This document shows positions 61,343 to 64,000 of a stretch of 64,000 nucleotides of DNA, one piece after another. Under the pieces are notes generated by a model. That model was given only the letters and a program-made list of their open reading frames with translations, had not been told where the DNA came from and made no database searches. The DNA is from Oceaniglobus trochenteri. GTDB taxonomy: Bacteria; Pseudomonadota; Alphaproteobacteria; Rhodobacterales; Rhodobacteraceae. Location of the stretch: positions 124,001-188,000 of the forward strand of contig NZ_JACNMM010000006.1 in the NCBI RefSeq assembly GCF_020529025.1, in the 5' to 3' direction. Position 1 is the stretch's first letter; the number at the start of each line of letters is the position of its first letter. A program made the translations under genes and the position numbers.

Positions 61343-62136
61343 GTCGCGGCAGGCTTCTGGTGACCGGCGCGGCCGGGCGCGTCGGCTCGCATCTTGTTCC
61401 GGGCCTGCGCGAACTTGGCTGGGCCGTGGAAGCCACCGACCGGACCGACGGGGCGGGCATCGTTTCCGCTGATTGTCATGACGTGGCGCGGATGAGCGAA
61501 CTGGCGCGCGGGTGTCGCGGCATCGTTCATCTGGCGGGTTCGCCGGGGTTCATGACCGACTGGGCCGATCTGGCGCATGCCAACATCGACGGGACCCTCG
61601 CGATGCTGGAAGCGGCGCGCCTGTCCGGGGTGCCGCGCTTCGTCCATGCAAGCTCAATTCATACTGTGGGCGGCCATGATGTGCGGGCCGCCTTCACACC
61701 CGATCTCTGCGATCTTCCCAGCGGCCTTTACGGCGTGACCAAGATCGCCTCCGAGGCGCTGGTGCGGGCCTACACGTTGAAATGTGCCCTTACCGGCATC
61801 GCCGTGCGCATATGCACCCACGCCGAGGCGCCGCGAAATGCCCGTGAACTGAAGACATGGCTGGCACCGGCCGACCTTGTTGCGCTGGTGGATCGCGCCC
61901 TTCTGGCCGACATCGCGGGGTTTCGCCGTATCTGGGGCATCTCGGCCAATGACCGGGCCACGGTGAACGACCCCGCCGCCCGCGAAATCGGCTATGCGCC
62001 GCGCTTCAACGCCGAAACACATGCAAGGCGGTTGGAAAAGGCCGGGGTCGATACCTCGGGTGTGGGCCAGTGGCACACCCTTGGCGGGCGCCAGACGGAT
62101 GAGTTTGAATTGCCGCAGGCCTTCCGACAGTCATAG
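61339..62136 (+). CDS. udh: Uronate dehydrogenase-like NAD-dependent epimerase/dehydratase-fold enzyme
   Basis: 265-residue extended-SDR-like protein: GAAGRVG at residues 9-15, HASSIHTVGG, and catalytic YGVTK. Size and motif layout match bacterial uronate dehydrogenases, which oxidise galacturonate/glucuronate to aldarolactones. Coupled to dppF by ATGA overlap. With gudD and kdgD nearby it gives uronate to glucarate to 5-keto-4-deoxyglucarate to ketoglutarate semialdehyde. The lactonase and semialdehyde dehydrogenase are not in the window. Epimerase activity is the alternative. Confidence 0.87.
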   Translation: MSRGRLLVTGAAGRVGSHLVPGLRELGWAVEATDRTDGAGIVSADCHDVARMSELARGCRGIVHLAGSPGFMTDWADLAHANIDGTLAMLEAARLSGVPRFVHASSIHTVGGHDVRAAFTPDLCDLPSGLYGVTKIASEALVRAYTLKCALTGIAVRICTHAEAPRNARELKTWLAPADLVALVDRALLADIAGFRRIWGISANDRATVNDPAAREIGYAPRFNAETHARRLEKAGVDTSGVGQWHTLGGRQTDEFELPQAFRQS

Positions 62137-62216
62137 TTTCCACGGGTGCGGCGATCGGGGCACCGCAGGGCTGGCGCCCTGGCGGAAGCCGTCCTTGGCA
62201 CGCGCCGGTGCCGATA

Positions 62217-62248
62217 CCCTCCCGCGCAGGTCTGGATACGCGGGAGGG
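62217..62248. terminator. Convergent terminator hairpin
   Basis: Perfect 10-bp stem CCCTCCCGCG/CGCGGGAGGG (62217-62226 and 62239-62248, 12-base loop) in the 154-base gap between convergent udh and dctP. Otherwise nothing is seen in this gap. Confidence 0.7.
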
Positions 62249-62290
62249 GGATTCAGATCGTGTGCCGGATGCCACGCTGCATCGGGCGGC

Positions 62291-63283
62291 TTACTGTGTC
62301 ACCTCGGCGATGATCCTGCTTGCCTGATCGACCCATTCCTGGCCGCCGATGTCGTCGGCGAAGGACGGCCAGAGGGCGCGGGCGGCTTCCTGCCATTTCT
62401 CTTCGTCCTCGGGGGCGCCGCTTAGTGTCATGCCCATTTCAACCAGTTTCTGCATGGCCTTCTCGGTTTCTTCGGCACTGTTCTGGCGGCCGTAAAGCGC
62501 GGCTTCGCGCCCGGCCTTGTTCAGCGCCTCCTGAAGATCGGCATCCAGACCCTGATACCAGCGTTCCGACACGATCAGCGGGCCGGACCAGATCAGGTAG
62601 TGGATTTCGGTGATGTAATCCTGCACCTCGTTGAACTTCATCGAAACGGCGGTGGTATAGGGGTTCTCCTGACCGTCGATCACGCCCTGCTGAAGCGCGG
62701 GAAAGACCTCGGCCCAGGCCATGGGCACCGGGTCAAGCCCCCAGGAGCGGAAGGTTTCGATGGCGATATTGTTCTTGGAGACGCGGATCTTCAGCCCCTG
62801 AAGGTCATCCAGGTTCTTCACCTCGCGTTCACCGTTGGTCAGGACACGGAAGCCCTTTTCAAGATAGCCCAGAATCCTCACCCCGGCCTCGCGCGGGAGC
62901 CGTTCGTTCAGCGGATCGGTCAGGGCGTCCATCGCCGCATGCGCCTGATCGGTCGAAGTGAACGCATAGGGCAGCATCATCACGCCCACCGACGGGGCCA
63001 GCGGCACGAGATTGCCGGTATAGACGATCTCGGACTCGATCGAACCGGTGCGCACCGCCTGCGCGACCTCCTGTTCGCTGCCCAGCTGGTTGGACGGAAA
63101 GATCTGAACGTCGATACGCCCGTCGGTGTATTTCTCCACCAGTTCCTCGAACTTCAGGGCGGTGACATGGGTGGGGTTGTTTTCGTTGTCTCCATGGCTG
63201 AGCCGCATGGTGTAATCGGCGGCAAAAGCGGCGCTTCCCATGGTCAGGGCAACGCCCAGCGTGAGTGTAGTCAGCAGTTTCAT
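62291..63283 (-). CDS. dctP: TRAP transporter binding protein DctP
   Basis: 330-residue DctP, signal peptide 1-21 (cleavage after AFA before ADYTMRL). Carboxylate-clamp Arg in LQGLKIRVSKNNIAIE, and VIDGQENPYTTAVSMKFNEVQ in place of the NPLP element. Here dctP comes last, after dctM, and is followed by the terminator hairpin. Start at 63283 has AAGGAGGAGAG upstream. Given the uronate genes next door, uptake of uronates is plausible but untested. Confidence 0.92.
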   Translation of the reverse strand: MKLLTTLTLGVALTMGSAAFAADYTMRLSHGDNENNPTHVTALKFEELVEKYTDGRIDVQIFPSNQLGSEQEVAQAVRTGSIESEIVYTGNLVPLAPSVGVMMLPYAFTSTDQAHAAMDALTDPLNERLPREAGVRILGYLEKGFRVLTNGEREVKNLDDLQGLKIRVSKNNIAIETFRSWGLDPVPMAWAEVFPALQQGVIDGQENPYTTAVSMKFNEVQDYITEIHYLIWSGPLIVSERWYQGLDADLQEALNKAGREAALYGRQNSAEETEKAMQKLVEMGMTLSGAPEDEEKWQEAARALWPSFADDIGGQEWVDQASRIIAEVTQ

Positions 63284-63300
63284 GATCTCTCCTCCTTGGA

Positions 63301-64000
63301 TCAATTGACGAAGCCCAACAGCCGCGGCAGCCACAGCGACAGTTCGGGAACGAAGGCCACCAGCGCCATCACGGTGGTTTCGGCGGCCAGGAACGGGATC
63401 GACGCCTTCGAAATCCGTTCCATCGTGGTGTCGCCAATCTCGGCGGCGACGAACAAATTCACCCCGAGGGGCGGCGTGGAGTATCCGATTTCGCAGGCGA
63501 TCACGAAGACGATGCCGAACTGGATCGGGTGCATTCCCAGCCCCATCACCACCGGCAGCAGAAGCGGTGTCAGGATGATGATCTGGGTCAGCGTCTCCAT
63601 CCACATGCCGATGAAGATCAGCAAGAGCAGGATCAGCAGGACCAGGACGACAGGGCTGGACACCGATTCAAGCAGGTAAGCCGAAACCGTCTGCGGCACC
63701 TGGTTGATCGACAGCAGCCGACCGACAATGCGCCCCGTCACCAGCACCAGAAGGACGGTTCCGGTGATCCGCACGGTATAGACCATGGCGTCGAAAAACA
63801 CCGGAAAGGTGATCTGGCGAAACAGGACGACTCCGGTGAGAAGGGCATAGACCACGGCGACGACCGAGGCTTCGGTCACGGTGAACACACCGCCATAGAT
63901 GCCGCCAAGGATGATAACCGGTGCCAGAAGCGCCCATTTTGCCTGCCACGCGGCGCCCCCGATGCCCCGCAGGCTGCGCGACACCGTGGAATGCGACACC
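63301..64000 (-). CDS. dctM: TRAP transporter large permease DctM (5' part outside window)
   Basis: C-terminal about 230 residues of a DctM subunit, open to the window edge. At least six transmembrane segments, the GIYGGVFTVTEASVVAVVYALL motif and IGYSTPPLGVNLFVAAEI near the end are typical. It lies 17 bases upstream of dctP on the same strand. The start and the small permease gene are outside the window. Confidence 0.93.
   Translation of the reverse strand, partial: VSHSTVSRSLRGIGGAAWQAKWALLAPVIILGGIYGGVFTVTEASVVAVVYALLTGVVLFRQITFPVFFDAMVYTVRITGTVLLVLVTGRIVGRLLSINQVPQTVSAYLLESVSSPVVLVLLILLLLIFIGMWMETLTQIIILTPLLLPVVMGLGMHPIQFGIVFVIACEIGYSTPPLGVNLFVAAEIGDTTMERISKASIPFLAAETTVMALVAFVPELSLWLPRLLGFVN

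Overview
The window reads as part of a large plasmid or chromid of a marine-type alphaproteobacterium of the order Rhodobacterales (roseobacter/Paracoccus-like). The evidence is high G+C with strong GC3 bias, many TRAP and tripartite tricarboxylate (TTT) transporters, ATGA/TGATG-coupled operons, and at about 15.4-19.1 kb a replication/partition module (divergent parAB and a replication initiator with a DnaA-N-like C-terminal domain) of the type known from Rhodobacterales 'DnaA-like' replicons. I see no rRNA, tRNA, CRISPR array or insertion sequence. I list 62 protein genes (two cut by the window edges), one of them a decayed toxin-antitoxin locus.

Layout. 1-2.9 kb: end of a TTT operon (tctA, short-chain dehydrogenase, RraA-like aldolase, cupin). 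2.9-9.9 kb (minus): dipeptide-type ABC importer with an M32 carboxypeptidase. 10.1-15.4 kb (plus): divergent GntR regulator, creatininase-family hydrolase, ketopantoate-reductase-like enzyme, SDR, imidase/deacetylase-like hydrolase and isoaspartyl peptidase. Together these two arms look like a catabolic island for peptides or cyclic amides. 15.4-19.1 kb: parB, parA, origin region (parS palindromes, 21-bp tandem repeat, DnaA-box-like site) and initiator gene. 19.1-23.0 kb (minus): TRAP operon with a YiaK/Ldh-family dehydrogenase. 23.2-28.1 kb: parDE relic, MFS exporter, nucleoside hydrolase, ygiB/ygiC. 28.2-33.9 kb: sulfatase-tctCBA operon with divergent LysR regulator. 33.9-40.3 kb: malonate locus (matR, TRAP matPQM, malonyl-CoA decarboxylase, malonyl-CoA synthetase). 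40.3-43.9 kb: second sugar-acid type TRAP operon with a GntR regulator. 43.9-48.4 kb: two DHDPS-superfamily enzymes, a YihV-like PfkB kinase and an IlvD/Edd dehydratase. 48.7-53.7 kb: tctCBA, LacI regulator and kdgD. 53.8-62.1 kb: glucarate dehydratase, a peptide/oligosaccharide-type ABC importer split over two divergent arms around a GntR regulator, and uronate dehydrogenase. 62.3-64 kb: TRAP dctP and partial dctM.

How the parts work together. Eight or nine importers each sit next to a few dedicated catabolic enzymes and a local regulator. Uronate dehydrogenase, glucarate dehydratase and 5-keto-4-deoxyglucarate dehydratase reconstruct the oxidative uronate pathway to alpha-ketoglutarate semialdehyde (the final dehydrogenase is not in the window). 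The mat locus imports malonate, activates it to malonyl-CoA and decarboxylates it to acetyl-CoA. A recurrent design feature is a strong GC hairpin directly after the substrate-binding-protein gene and before the first downstream component gene. It is present in all six operons in which that gene comes first and is followed by other transporter genes.

The most interesting items are the parS-like palindromes, two of which lie inside parB; the tandem 21-bp repeat at the origin; the ParD-ParE truncation fusion; the ABC/carboxypeptidase/isoaspartyl-peptidase/creatininase island; and the sulfatase-TTT transporter operon.
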